This document shows positions 37,601 through 46,655 of a stretch of 64,000 nt of DNA, in pieces (within the stretch, counting starts at the first letter, position 1; the number at the start of each line of letters is the position of its first letter). The stretch is from contig OW203990.1 of assembly GCA_934047225.1 (NCBI GenBank), positions 20,811,045 to 20,875,044 of the forward strand, given 5' to 3'. A program made the translations under genes and the position numbers. Source of the stretch: Ypsolopha sequella (Eukaryota; Arthropoda; Insecta; Lepidoptera; Ypsolophidae). The notes below the pieces were generated by a model. The model was given only the letters and a program-made list of their open reading frames with translations. It was not told where the DNA came from and did no database searches.

Positions 37601-37624
37601 CTCTTTTTCTTTGCTTTTGTCCAT
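25684..37624 (-). CDS. CstF64: CstF-64, cleavage stimulation factor subunit 2
   Basis: Ten exons in transcription order: 37561-37624, 37212-37480, 35884-36009, 35167-35274, 30972-31065, 30253-30306, 29289-29433, 27273-27373, 26800-26882 and 25684-25806. All phases agree, giving 388 aa. Residues about 19-97 form an RNA recognition motif (RNP2 VFVGNI, RNP1 KGYGFCEY) that in the family binds the U/GU-rich element downstream of poly(A) sites. The hinge (about 112-189, [15 protein letters not shown] and [20 protein letters not shown]) binds CstF-77 or symplekin. A Pro/Gly-rich linker contains three DPR motifs. The C-terminal helical domain ([20 protein letters not shown] to the end) binds Pcf11. 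Met1 is chosen because it starts the conserved N-terminus; an upstream in-frame Met exists at 37657. Introns 4 and 8-10 are full of transposons. Confidence 0.95.
26043..26402 (+). mobile_element. tRNA-derived SINE, reference copy
   Basis: The head resembles a tRNA: A-box region AACTCAGGGGTAGAACG and B-box GGTTCAATCC (26093-26102). The body includes AAGTACGGCGATAGGGCTCA, and the 3' part holds an inverted pair (ACCGAGTGTGGACTGTGACT against AAGTTCACACTCGG), ending near TGTCCTGACGAT. It lies between CstF-64 exons 9 and 10. Not a working tRNA: the acceptor stem does not close. Confidence 0.8.
26640..26712. repeat. Single arm of a TTAAGA-family foldback element
   Basis: GTAAAAGTTATTCTTATATACG, ACTATCGCCAGTTTAAGGCT and CTTAACACCCAGTAT match the right arm of the elements at 10957-11209 and 13610-13875. 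The left arm is missing. It sits in CstF-64 intron 9. Confidence 0.5.
27165..27233 (-). pseudogene. Decayed duplicate of CstF-64 exon 8
   Basis: Starting 140 bp downstream (in gene sense) of the real exon 8, the minus strand repeats its sequence, including the acceptor (CTAG|TGG) and the words encoding FPRDPRL. A small deletion shifts the frame, and the codon matching AAC-CAG now reads AAC-TAA, so it can no longer encode this part. It looks like an old tandem exon duplication that lost function. Confidence 0.85.
27655..27995 (+). mobile_element. LINE 3'-end fragment, copy 2
   Basis: Matches 22020-22400 over about 340 bp, with an open frame ending [10 protein letters not shown] and the tail GTCCAGCAGTGGAC followed by GATGGATGGATG. 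It is inserted in CstF-64 intron 7, antisense to the gene. Confidence 0.65.
28428..28590. mobile_element. GC-rich foldback element
   Basis: The arms GCCGTCCGCTGCGTTAAGCG and GCTTAACGCAGCGGACGGC pair, with further pairing of GGCGCGGCGTGCTGTTT to AAACAGCACGCCGCGCG. The base composition (well above 60% GC) is unlike the neighbourhood. No clear target duplication. CstF-64 intron 7. Confidence 0.75.
28655..28905 (+). mobile_element. Diverged tRNA-derived SINE
   Basis: GGTAGCCGGTTCAAATC supplies a degraded head, and the 3' part (TGTGACTTGCATTTCACAGT, GATTCATGATGTGACGAT) matches the family. It is older than the copy at 26043. CstF-64 intron 7. Confidence 0.55.
28915..29230. mobile_element. CTTTAAATAAAACCACATA element, copy 1
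   Basis: It shares CCTTTAAATAAAACCACATA, ATAGACC.TCC-type words, GAACAGCTGTTTCAC, ATCTCGTTGCGTTAGGGT and GTGGTTCAGTATGATC with 51006-51325. Parts are in opposite order and orientation, so one copy has been rearranged. CstF-64 intron 7. Confidence 0.55.
29704..29925. repeat. 74-bp tandem triplication with palindromes
   Basis: Three units start at 29704, 29778 and 29852 and differ by about one base (ACATGCC/ACACGCC). Each contains the perfect palindromes ATCGATCGATCGAT and AAGATCGCGATCTT. Near-identity indicates a recent origin. CstF-64 intron 6. Confidence 0.95.
30683..30924. mobile_element. Non-autonomous Tc1/mariner-like foldback element
   Basis: 242 bp with nearly perfect arms of about 100 bp beginning CAGTACCAGGCCATTTG and a TA dinucleotide on each side (30681-30682 and 30925-30926), as for TA-targeting elements. 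Both arms contain CTCGGCTAGCTTCGGCTACC or its complement. It lies in CstF-64 intron 5, 48 bp from exon 5. Confidence 0.8.
31329..31484. mobile_element. GTCGATTCGGCGCAAC foldback element, copy 1
   Basis: About 156 bp; the arms GTCGATTCGGCGCAACACG and GTGTTGCGCCGAATTGAC, then TTAACTTATTTGACA.GACTA, pair to a small loop around TCTGTATCGAAAAGAC. A second copy, about 95% alike, is in the SHOC2 3' UTR (44002-44158). CstF-64 intron 4. Confidence 0.85.
31530..32080 (+). mobile_element. SINE interrupted by a foldback element
   Basis: The SINE head (GGTAGATCGCTTGCCTGCAA, B-box-like GGGTTTAATCCCC) occupies 31530-31650, and its body resumes near 31985 (CCGAAGTATAGAGAGGTAGG, GCTCACCACCCATCACA). Between them, 31652-31953 is a hairpin with arms CATACAAACAAAATATC and TTTACAAATGGTTTTGGTAT. 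The insertion is therefore younger than the SINE. CstF-64 intron 4. Confidence 0.6.
32345..32430 (+). mobile_element. SINE 3' fragment
   Basis: GTGACTTTCATTTCACAGTG, CTTGGAACACCTTTGGCACG and CATTCATGTG match the 3' end of the SINE family. It may be the displaced end of the copy at 31530-32080. Confidence 0.45.
32563..32677 (-). CDS. Possible orphan signal-peptide first exon
   Basis: The minus strand opens with [20 protein letters not shown] followed by [18 protein letters not shown] and then a donor-like CCAG|GTGAGATT in phase 1; unspliced, it would stop six codons later. The N-terminus looks like a secretory signal peptide. A TATATAAA lies about 35 bp upstream of the ATG (TTTATATA at 32712-32719), inside a LINE copy. 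The phase fits CstF-64 exon 6, so it could also be an alternative first exon. I do not recognise a family. Chance cannot be excluded in 115 bp. Confidence 0.25.
32686..33066 (+). mobile_element. LINE/SINE element with TTTGAA tail, copy 1
   Basis: It matches 40463-40812 from AATCGAATGGGCGGAGG through GGTTGGTGATCATTGAACC to a tail of TGCAAAATAAACT and GAATTTTGAATTT repeats. The 3' tail alone recurs at 50905-50975. Typical of 3' tails of lepidopteran RTE-type LINEs and the SINEs they mobilise. CstF-64 intron 4. Confidence 0.65.
33576..34911. mobile_element. Foldback element interrupted by a hAT insertion
   Basis: The ends TACAGGGTGCTCTGAAATT and its complement at 34893-34911 continue inward for about 70 bp (GGAGTTATACTAGAGATCAT). 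The element is split at 33638 by the hAT-like element 33639-34501; its sequence resumes with TATTAAGCTCTAATATCAAC. A TA flanks each end. CstF-64 intron 4. Confidence 0.8.
33639..34501. mobile_element. Non-autonomous hAT-like element, 863 bp
   Basis: The termini CATGAAGCAAC and GTTACTTCATG, followed inward by AGCCAGTGGAGAGCGC and its complement, are flanked by an 8-bp duplication TTTCCAAC (33631-33638 and 34502-34509). The interior has no transposase and includes a GGAACCCTAAAAAT fragment of another repeat. Confidence 0.8.
35298..35680. mobile_element. TAGGTCTTTACATAT foldback element, copy B
   Basis: The ends TAGGTATTTACTTATGAAAT and ATTTCATTTGTAAAGACCTA match copies A (9511) and C (50564). 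It lies in CstF-64 intron 3, starting 24 bp before exon 4. Confidence 0.75.
36186..36416. mobile_element. Non-autonomous hAT element (CAGCGTTTC ends)
   Basis: 231 bp; the ends CAGCGTTTCAGCCTGTGG and GGTTAAGAAACGCTG are flanked by an 8-bp duplication GGTTAGAA (36178-36185 and 36417-36424). GCGGACCCCCAGGGGTCCG near the left end is a strong hairpin. CstF-64 intron 2. Confidence 0.85.
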
Positions 37625-39814
37625 TTTGACGGATTTTAGTTTAATTTCACTGTACAAAGATATTTTAGCAATTTAATTATATTTACCTAACCTCAAACAA
37701 AACAAACCACCGATGACGCTTACTGTCACCGCGTTCCGAATGACGACATAATCGATTTTATCGCGTCAACGGCCATTCCGAGTCAGTGTTAGCGCGATAA
37801 CGATAGCCCTACAATGGCCGCTATGACGTCATAGATGACATCATGAACGACGCCATGTTGTGCTATCATCGTCCATGCTTTAGAGCGTTTGCATCGTGGG
37901 CGATCTATGAAAAGTGACAGCCGGCTGGTGGCAATTTTAAAAATAATTTATTCGGAGCATAAGAGTTTATTATTAAACCATGATTCAAAGATGGAAGTTA
38001 GAGGAAATCACTTCTTGGACCTAGTAAAGTAGTATACTCTTTGTATTCACGTAACGTTAAACAAATTCTGTCGCTTTCAAGTGTCAACGTCCATGTCACG
38101 TTCAAATGCGTTACGAATGGATCATAAGTTTGAGCAGTGATGGACGCCATTGTCCATTCGGAATGACTTGATGGGGGTGAGAAGTTTGATGGTAGTGTTG
38201 GCACTATTAGCGTCATGCGGAACGCGGTGGTACCTACCTATCTAAATATATAAAACAAAGTCGTGTTAGTTACACCACTTATAACTCAAGATCGGCTGGA
38301 TCAATGTTAGTTATCTCTTTTTTGGTGTATTCTTCTCCGCTTCGAATAGCAGAATAATTAATAAAATATCGGATAAATTATCGAATAACAATAAATTAAT
38401 TAAAGTAGTCACAATGTAATAGGTCCGTTTTGACATATGTCATCGCAACGTATCTATGGATGTGAACCATGCAAATCGGTAACTATGTCAACCGATTCTC
38501 ACGAGAAATCGATTCAAAATATTATGAGTTTGTTATCGTTTGAAATATTTTCAAGTTTATTGGTTATAATTTCCAGAATAAACATAATTGCCAAAGTCAA
38601 CGTGAAAGAAAATATAAACAGTTCAAAAGTAAAGCCTCAAGTCACAAGAAAAAAACACTAAAAACAAACGGGAGCACAACGACTTCCAATATGGTGATAG
38701 AAAGATATTTCGGGTGCTAAAACCAGCTTTTAACTTATTTTTCTCTACGAAAAGAATCTGAAATGGAAATTCTTACGTGCCAGTAATATTTTGTAATGTT
38801 GTACTTCACTGAGCTCAAATGAGATAGAGGTCTGAGCGTTGATAGATATAAAATACTGGCCAGTAAGAAAAATATGTAGGCTTCAAGATGAAAAAATTGC
38901 TCCATGCCTTATAAAAAAAAATACTGCCATATTTCTTACCAGCCAATCTGTCTATTGATAGGATGATTTATGGAAAACTGTCTGTAAACCAATTCATTAA
39001 TAAAAAAAATGGAACTTTAAGCAATAAATGCATGTTTTTTATATATATATTTTTTGTTTTTGTAAACTATAAGTTTAAAAGCTAAGTGGTATGTAACATT
39101 ATTTATCACAATTATTACATTATATTTTTCGGTATACGCGACACCGTTACAAATACATGCAAATGTTCAAATCTAAAAAGTTTATATTTGCAAAAAAAAA
39201 AGGAAATTTAAACTTGGCTTTTTGTGTACTGGTCTCACAAAAGCTAATTACAGATCATTACAATTATTTTATCAATATTAAAACAAGTTAATAATTTTCA
39301 CGTGGAATCGAATTGAGTCCGTGAAATTAGGCGATTATCTGGTTACAACACTATTATTAAGAAGAAATTGACTGAGAATGTAACTGTTTTTGAGACATTG
39401 TGTAGTAATTCAAAATTGCATTTTATTTTGGAATATGCGTGAAAATAGTACTTGAAATATGTTCCGTGATAATTAAAAAACGTTTATTTATTTTCTTTAA
39501 ACCCAATAAGTTAATAATTATTTGTTAACCGTTTCATTTATTACATGTAAAGTTATATTCTATGGTCGTTCTTATCTGTCAAAACGGGCCTCTTATTTTG
39601 TGGCAACTGTAATTAATTTTACGAATGCAAACAGCATGTGGTGCCATCTGTTGACAAAACTACGCATATAAAAGAAACCTATTTATCTAGCGTTCTGACA
39701 TCTAAACCCCAAGTTTTAACATTCGCTTAGTTATTCCAAGAGCTATTATTTCTGCATATATTCAATACCCTACGCTAAGCCTAAAAACGGTACTGAAACT
39801 ACATGGGTCCCTGC

Positions 39815-39917
39815 CAGCGTTGCCATATGCACGGTAATTACGGTGCATAAACAGAGATGCATGGTGGGGCTGTTGCGAGTGCGAATGAGAAAGCTATATC
39901 ACCATCTGGCAACGCTG
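39815..39917. mobile_element. Miniature hAT element, 103 bp
   Basis: The ends CAGCGTTGCCATATG and CATCTGGCAACGCTG are flanked by an 8-bp duplication GTCCCTGC (39807-39814 and 39918-39925). One of the shortest complete elements in the window. Confidence 0.85.
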
Positions 39918-40044
39918 GTCCCTGCCATTCTTCTTTCGCAATGGCAAGCAAGAAAACATTTCTGTATTTGCAAAAAAGTCGTATTAATGTTATTACCTTA
40001 ATGAAATCGTAAATTAAGTTTAACTAAAGTTAACACGATATTAT

Positions 40045-40084
40045 TAGACTGTTAGGCGGAACGAAGTTCGCCGGGTCAGCTAGT
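40045..40084 (+). mobile_element. Helitron-like 3' terminus
   Basis: GGAACGAAGTTCGCCGGGTC followed by AGCTAGT has a short hairpin (GAACGAAGTTC) a few bases before CTAG|T, the Helitron 3' terminus pattern. The 5' end was not located. Confidence 0.5.
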
Positions 40085-40462
40085 TTTTAAATAAACAAAA
40101 CACTCCACTCCATCTTTCTTTTGTTACTTTTATTCATGATGATGATGATGGTGAAGCATGGTGTTACAGTGATAATGATAGTAAGTTGTAATTTAATTAA
40201 ATAGTATAATTTCTTAACTTATGATTCCTCTAAGGTGTAAACATTAATTGATTACAGACTGAAAAGGAAAAGGACTATATGAGACAGGTAGACAAAGATA
40301 TATATGTTTTTCTTTTTTTCATTAACCTGAATTCCTGCTGTCTTGTATTTTCTTATCCCTTGGTTAAAGTAGATATAAGTCATATATTGTATAGTATAAG
40401 TTTTATGTTGAAAAAAAAGACATGATCTTGCTAAGTTTCTTGCCCTTCTTCTTAGCAAGACT

Positions 40463-40812
40463 AATCGAATGGGCGGAGGTATGTATGTAGTATATAGGAT
40501 GGGATTTGGTCGGCCGCCTGGATTCGTGCTGGGGGCTCGGTTGGTGATCATTGAACCTTGTTCCTGGTCCCTGACCGGGTCTCCGGTATGGGTTCGGGCG
40601 GCTGATTGGATTTTACCTTGTATAATATATATTTTACCCATCATTTTAATCGTAAATATATTGCTACATAAATTAAATAAACCTTTAATTTAGTTCATGT
40701 ACATTTATTATTTTATTACATATATTTTCTTTATTAGATTAAATTTGACGTGTAAAAAGTGTATATATCTATACCTGCTTTGCAAAATAAACTATTTGAA
40801 TTTGAATTCAAA
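40463..40812 (+). mobile_element. LINE/SINE element with TTTGAA tail, copy 2
   Basis: Highly similar to 32686-33066 but with a shorter region after GGAGGTATGTATGTAG. The tail is TGCAAAATAAACTATTTGAA and GAATTC. It starts immediately after CTTAGCAAGACT, a word also common in lepidopteran LINEs. Confidence 0.65.
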
Positions 40813-41247
40813 TGTGTACCTATGATCGTGATTCGGACCGCACGGTGAGCCACGTTCTTCGCATACGGTCAATATCAATCAATATCATTATGGCACATCT
40901 AGAAAATAGTCTTGATGCTAACAAGCCTAAATAAAAAAAAAGTTATTGTGGTTTTGCCAAAGCAGAGTTGTAATTAATTTCTTTGCCCGTTTACCAAATA
41001 ATACTTAGGTACCTATTATGTAGATGCTTTCCATTTCCTAATGCATTGTTAAATGAATGTGCAATCTAACTTATTTTTTGGTCTCAAATATTGTGATAAG
41101 TACAAACAATTGCGAGAAATCGGTCACGACGTCACACTCTTGAGTATTGATTGTTGCCTAGCCATGACAAAAATGCTGTCAAGATAAAAATACAAATAAA
41201 GTGAATAATACAGGACACGTAATAATAACTGATACTGAAGTTACGGA

Positions 41248-42942
41248 ATGAATCTCGACAACTCGTCAAGAGAAAATTCTGAAGGATTAGAAACCGTAAG
41301 TCCGAGAGAGAAGTACCACAGCATGAGGGAAAAGAAGCTATCGACAGCCTCCCTCACCAACACAGAGGGAGCGCGACCGAAGGTGGTCACGGTCAAGCAC
41401 CCGGAGTCCAACAAGCCCAAGCCGACCGCCAAGAAGAACAAGCCCATCCAAGCTGACTTGGATGTGATCAAGGAGTTAATGAGGTGCCGAGATGAAGGTG
41501 TGAAGAGGCTCGATCTCAGCAAGTCGTCAATCACATCGTTGCCACCTAATGTAAGAGATTTAACTCATTTATTGGAATTTTATTTGTATGGAAATAAATT
41601 GTCAGCTCTACCAGCAGAATTTGGCTGCTTGACAAACCTCCAGACTCTAGCACTGAATGAAAATTCACTTACAAGTCTACCAGATTCTCTTGCTAATCTC
41701 AAATGTCTCAAAGTCCTAGACTTACGACATAACAAGTTGAGCGACATCCCTGAGGTGGTTTATAAGCTGACCTCATTGACTACACTGTTTTTGCGCTTCA
41801 ACAGGATCAGGGTTGTAGGAGATGGTATTGCCAGCCTCACTAATCTTACTATGCTAAGTTTAAGAGAAAACAAGATCAAAGAATTGTCTTCTGGGATAGG
41901 GAAACTGATAAGTTTAGTCACTTTTGATGTTTCTCATAACCATCTTGAGCATTTGCCTCAAGAGATAGGTAATTGTGTCAATCTATCCACCTTAGACTTG
42001 CAACATAATGACTTGTTAGATATTCCCGAGTCAATTGGCAATTTGCAAGCGTTGACCCGTTTAGGTTTGAGATATAATCGGCTGCAAGCTATCCCAGCCT
42101 CTCTCAGTAACTGCAAACACATGGATGAGTTCAATGTAGAAGGGAACTCCATCTCCCAGCTGCCAGATGGTCTCTTGTCCTGTTTGAATGAGCTAACAAG
42201 CATCACTCTCTCTCGCAACTCATTCATGAGCTATCCTTCTGGAGGACCAGCACAGTTCACTAACGTATTCTCCATAAACCTAGAACATAACCAAATTGAT
42301 AAAATTCCTTATGGAATATTTTCCCGAGCCAAAAATTTAACCAAACTAAATATGAAGGAGAATTTACTTACCTCTCTCCCTCTTGACATTGGTACTTGGG
42401 TAAACATGGTGGAACTCAACTTAGGCACTAACCAGCTCACAAAGCTTCCAGATGATGTCCAGTGTCTTCAGAATCTTGAAGTGTTGATTCTATCAAACAA
42501 TCTACTAAAGCGTGTCCCACCTAGTATCGGAAATCTAAGAAAATTGAGGGTGCTTGATTTGGAAGAGAACAAACTTGAAGTTTTACCAAATGAAATTGGA
42601 CTCTTACATGATTTGCAAAAATTGATAGTCCAGTCAAACCAACTGACTTCTTTGCCTCGTTCCATTGGTAATTTGACTAATCTGTCTTTCCTGAGTGTCG
42701 GTGAGAATCATTTGAATTATTTGCCTGAAGAGATAGGTACACTTGAGAATTTAGAGTCTCTATATTTAAATGACAACCCCAACCTCTGCAATCTGCCATT
42801 TGAACTGGCCTTGTGTGTAGGCCTGCAAATTATGAGTATTGAAAACTGTCCCTTGACTGCTATTCCTCCAGAGGTGGTTTCTTCAGGGCCCTCATTGGTG
42901 ATTCAGTATTTGAAATCTCAAGGTCCATACAGAGCTATGTGA
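41248..42942 (+). CDS. Shoc2: SHOC2 / Sur-8 leucine-rich-repeat RAS-RAF scaffold
   Basis: A single 564-codon reading frame. Residues 1 to about 75 are a charged, Lys/Ser-rich, probably disordered N-terminus. From about 77 ([20 protein letters not shown]) about twenty 23-residue LRRs follow (LxxLxLxxNxLxxLPxxIGxL type). The end, [16 protein letters not shown] to GPYRAM, is the family's conserved C-terminal cap. In the family, SHOC2 assembles with MRAS and PP1 catalytic subunit to dephosphorylate the inhibitory RAF site, promoting ERK signalling. The length is close to the vertebrate protein (about 580). The whole gene has no intron here, unlike every neighbour. AATAAA signals lie at 43318-43323, 44660-44665 and 44679-44684, suggesting alternative 3' ends. 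Confidence 0.96.
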   Translation: MNLDNSSRENSEGLETVSPREKYHSMREKKLSTASLTNTEGARPKVVTVKHPESNKPKPTAKKNKPIQADLDVIKELMRCRDEGVKRLDLSKSSITSLPPNVRDLTHLLEFYLYGNKLSALPAEFGCLTNLQTLALNENSLTSLPDSLANLKCLKVLDLRHNKLSDIPEVVYKLTSLTTLFLRFNRIRVVGDGIASLTNLTMLSLRENKIKELSSGIGKLISLVTFDVSHNHLEHLPQEIGNCVNLSTLDLQHNDLLDIPESIGNLQALTRLGLRYNRLQAIPASLSNCKHMDEFNVEGNSISQLPDGLLSCLNELTSITLSRNSFMSYPSGGPAQFTNVFSINLEHNQIDKIPYGIFSRAKNLTKLNMKENLLTSLPLDIGTWVNMVELNLGTNQLTKLPDDVQCLQNLEVLILSNNLLKRVPPSIGNLRKLRVLDLEENKLEVLPNEIGLLHDLQKLIVQSNQLTSLPRSIGNLTNLSFLSVGENHLNYLPEEIGTLENLESLYLNDNPNLCNLPFELALCVGLQIMSIENCPLTAIPPEVVSSGPSLVIQYLKSQGPYRAM

Positions 42943-44690
42943 TATCAGGAAGATGACTATCTTGCTGGCAGAGATGGCACTTAAGTAGGTAAAAGAAAAG
43001 CTTTTCATAAAATGTATACTCAAAGATTTTCTCTTTCATGATTATTTATAAAGTTTTTATGTGTAGTGTAAATTTCATGTCTAGAATCTTTCTACAGATC
43101 ACAAAGTTTTTATAAAAAAATACTATAAAGTTAAATGAATCTATTTAACTACAAAACAAATATAAATAGTTAAAAAGAAAAATTATTTATGAGCTTCCTG
43201 TAAGGCGCAGCATTTATATCTTCCTAACATAAAAACAAACTGTGTTAATTAGGATATCTATTGTTCTATGCATAATCATGATTTATTATATTATTTTTTT
43301 CTACAAGTTCAAAATGAAATAAATGTAGTTATATTTTATAACAAAATGTAAGTATTACTATCAATGGCTTAAAAGCGACAAATTGGTCAGAAGAACTTTC
43401 ATCAAACTTGTCATTTTGAAAATTTTCATCACACTGTTATTAGGTTGATGCATTCTTTTCAAATTTTACTTTCGACAATGAAATGAAATCAGTTCCTGGA
43501 AATATGTATTTATTGTACCCATCCTGTAGATTAGTATACATAAAAAAAACGATATTGTTTAATTGATCAAGATCACTGTGCAAAGACCAGATCTTGCACC
43601 CCTTTTGTTTTGTATCAGTATTTAGCACTTCCAGTTTTATATCACAAGATTAGTTGCAATTAATTTTTTTTAATGAAGAGCTCTCTATCTGTAGATAAAG
43701 ATTTTATATTTAAAATGGGTATTGCATTTTGCTTTCTGGTATTTCAGTAAGTTAAATATAATTATGGAATTTACCATTACATGCATTTAATACTTTTTAG
43801 ATTTAGTTTTAATTATAAGTATGTTTTAGGCACAACTTGTTTAGCTTTACATTTTATAACTGTATTTTTTTATTATTTAGTTGTATATGTAGTAAGTTTT
43901 AACTTTTACATTTACTGCAAAACATATCTTATCCATTTTGAAATCAATGACAAGGTAATTTTCACATTTTACAGATCATTTTTGAAATTGGCTGCCAATT
44001 GTGTCGATTCGGCGCAACACGTCTTAACTTATTTGACAGGACTAAACTTAATTTGAGCATTCTGTATTTTTCTTTCTGTATCGAAAAGACAAAGACAAAA
44101 CGCTCAAAATAAGGTTAGTCTTGTCAAATTAGTTAAGTTGTGTTGCGCCGAATCGACACCATTAGGTATCTTCTACTTTCACTGTTGTTACCAATGATCA
44201 TTGGTTGTTACTTAAAATTAAAACGTTACTAGTAGTAGTATGTACCTACCAACAAAATTAAATGTGCAATTTTTATTTGGAAGAATAAGTTTCTTGCTGT
44301 CTAGTCATTTTGAAATGCGAGTTCTAAATTAATTTACCCACATAGTGTATTTACTTTTATTAAATTTTCCTGCTATACCCACCTCAACTGAAATTTTCAT
44401 GTCTGTTCTAAATCAATTTACGTTGTGTATTACATTTTATTAAATTTTCCTGTTACACCCGCCCCAACTGAAATACTACTGCTATTATATGTGTAAATGT
44501 TTCTCTACATTTCAGTGTTTAAAGTAAACTGGATTTGTGTTAGCAGTAGTTATTGTTACAGAATTATAATGTGTATTTAAGAATTAAGATTTTCATTGTC
44601 TGCTTTATGTTCTGTTGATCCCTGTGTATGTTTCATTGACATGTAAACGTGTTATATGAAATAAATGTAATAGTACAAAATAAATTTGTT
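42943..44690 (+). other. SHOC2 3' UTR
   Basis: AT-rich, with no further reading frame of interest. Candidate poly(A) signals at 43318, 44660 and 44679 imply a short (about 400 nt) or long (about 1.7 kb) 3' UTR; the long form includes a foldback element at 44002-44158. Confidence 0.6.
44002..44158. mobile_element. GTCGATTCGGCGCAAC foldback element, copy 2
   Basis: Matches 31329-31484 nearly throughout, with a couple of substitutions. As part of the long SHOC2 3' UTR, it would form a hairpin of roughly 65 bp in the transcript. Confidence 0.85.
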
Positions 44691-45053
44691 TCATTATAAC
44701 CCTCCTTAGTTCCAACATTCATAAACACTAAAATAAACTGCAAATGTAATTAGAAATTCAATAATTTATTAAGTGCAGATGGTATTTATAAATTGCGCAA
44801 TTTTTTCTTAAAATAAATCGGAAAGTTATTTACATAGAAAATAAATTTGAAGCTCTAACTGTAAATAAAAGCAGTCTATAGAAATCGAAATCACGATTTA
44901 CACATGCAGCATAATCATATAGTAAATGCTTTGTCCTAAATCTATTCTTTTGATACAAAAATATTTTGCTTTGAAGAAACAACTACACAATGTTTCCTGC
45001 CTTGCTTGCCTGCCTATAGAGTACAATACTGAAATTAACTGTTACTGCGTCCG

Positions 45054-45998
45054 AGATATTGAAAAAATATTGTCTTCTTTTATGTAGAGAGCCCTGTTTG
45101 CGATTTTCGGGTAGGGGGAAGGTTCAAAAGCTTTAAGAACAAAAAGATTGAAGTCATAATTTAGTGAATTTAAATTAAAACTGATCACCTGGTTATTTTA
45201 TTTCCTCTAAATGTATATATAAAAAGAAACACTTAAACAAAGAGTTTGACTCAAAATTCAGAGTTAAATAGTAGTCTTATAACTTTTGGTCCCCTACAGA
45301 AGAGGGGGACCAACATAATATTATCTTGGTTACATTATTTAAAATAGAACAAGTTGTCACACCAGGGCCGCGTTCATAAATTAGGGGTCGCGACACGGGC
45401 TGTCAGTTTTGGAACGTGACGAAAGTGTTGATTTATGAACAGCTATCTGTGTGACGATAAGTTAATTTTTCCCTCGTCTTCACACCGCTGATTTTACAAC
45501 ACCTAGATATTGAAAAAATATTGTCTTCTTTTATGTAGAGAGCCCTGCTTGCGATTTTATGATAGGGCCCCGGTAGGGGGAAGGTTCAAAAGCTTTAAGA
45601 ACAAAAAGATTGAAGTCATAGTTTAGTGAATTTAAATTAAAACTGATCATCTGGTTATTTTATTTACTCTAAATGTATATATAAAAAGAAACACCTAAAC
45701 AAAGATTTTGACTCAAAATTCAGAGTTAAATAGTAGTCTTATAACTTTTGGTCCCCTGCAGAAGAGGGGGACCAACATATATTATCTTGGTTACATTATT
45801 TAAAATAGAATAAATTGTCACACTAGGGTCGCGACACGGGTTCTAATGCCATCTCTGTCGCACGCTTTGTAAATTGTATACGCTATCCTGCTGTCAGTGT
45901 GGGAACCTGACGAAAGTGTTGATTTATGAACAGGTATCTGTGTGACGATAAGTTAATTTTTCCCTCGTCTTCATACCGCTGGTTTTACAACACCTAAC
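45054..45998. repeat. 450-bp tandem duplication
   Basis: Copy 1 (45054-45503) and copy 2 (45507-45998) share GATATTGAAAAAATATTGTC, TATGTAGAGAGCCCTG, GGTCCCCT.CAGAAGAGGGGG and the end CTTCA.ACCGCTG.TTTTACA. Each carries a GTTCATAAATTA element with a different deletion. Copy 2 has lost the GTTCATAAATTA end and kept the core; copy 1 has kept the end and lost the core. Confidence 0.85.
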
Positions 45999-46179
45999 CA
46001 ACCACAGAATAAATTTTTACAACTGAATACAACCTGCTACTTTGAATACTTCATTAACATACAGTGCTACAATGATCTTATGGCGTGTGGATTGGTTGTA
46101 TCCAAAATCCCGCTACCATACTCTTTGTTTCACAGCTGCGCCCCCCTGTCACTGTCATCCTGGCACCATCAGATCCTTG

Positions 46180-46655
46180 CACGGGCGTAGCCACGTTTTA
46201 GTTTCGGGGGGTGGTTCAAGAAAATATAATAACAAAAAATGCATGAAATAAAATGAATTTTCATTATGTTTATAAAAAATTAGCGTTTTTCCTTATGTCA
46301 AATTTAGTGTGAAATAAGATTCCTAGATGGCACTGTCGAATTCTTTAGCTACAGAATCAAAGACAAAATTTGCACCGATTCCAAACAAACGAAAAACCAC
46401 TTTGACGTTGATTGCTACGAAACACATTTTATCTATGGTGACATGGACATCGCCATCTGGAGGAAAGCTAAGAACTAAGAAAAAAAAAACAACGAGAAAA
46501 ACGCTCATTGTTTGCAACCGCAAAACGCTTCCAGCGGCTGCTAGAATAAGTGACACTACACCTGGAAAACGTCAAAGCAAGGGAAGGGTTGTAATATTTT
46601 GAACTTTTCGGTAGGGGTTTGAACCCCCAAAACACTCCCCCTGGCTACGCCCATG
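46180..46655. mobile_element. Non-autonomous hAT element (CACGGGCGTAGCC ends)
   Basis: 476 bp. The ends CACGGGCGTAGCCACG and GGCTACGCCCATG, with the G/C-rich sub-terminal GGGGGGTGGTTCAA paired to TTTGAACCCCCA, are flanked by an 8-bp duplication GATCCTTG (46172-46179 and 46656-46663). A 91-codon frame inside (46327-46602) has no transposase features. Confidence 0.85.

Larger units (their letters stand above)
37625..41247. other. CstF-64 / SHOC2 divergent intergenic region
   Basis: It presumably includes both promoters; the CstF-64 5' UTR starts at 37625. The GC-richer stretch 37715-37880 repeats ATGACGT/GACATCA-like words. The rest includes a small hAT element (39815-39917), a Helitron-like end (40045-40084) and a LINE copy (40463-40812). 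Open frames at 37998-38216 (-) and 38437-38661 (+) lack any recognisable motif, and I do not call them genes. Confidence 0.5.

Noticed and set aside
37998..38216. 72-aa minus-strand frame upstream of CstF-64
   Set aside because: No recognisable motif, no convincing splice or start context, and it lies in a likely promoter region.
38437..38661. 74-aa plus-strand frame
   Set aside because: Composition is low in complexity and no domain or splice partner is visible.
41241..41534. 97-aa minus-strand frame opposite SHOC2
   Set aside because: Antisense shadow of the SHOC2 coding sequence.
46327..46602. 91-aa frame, Lys/Thr-rich
   Set aside because: It sits wholly inside a non-autonomous hAT element and shows no transposase signature.
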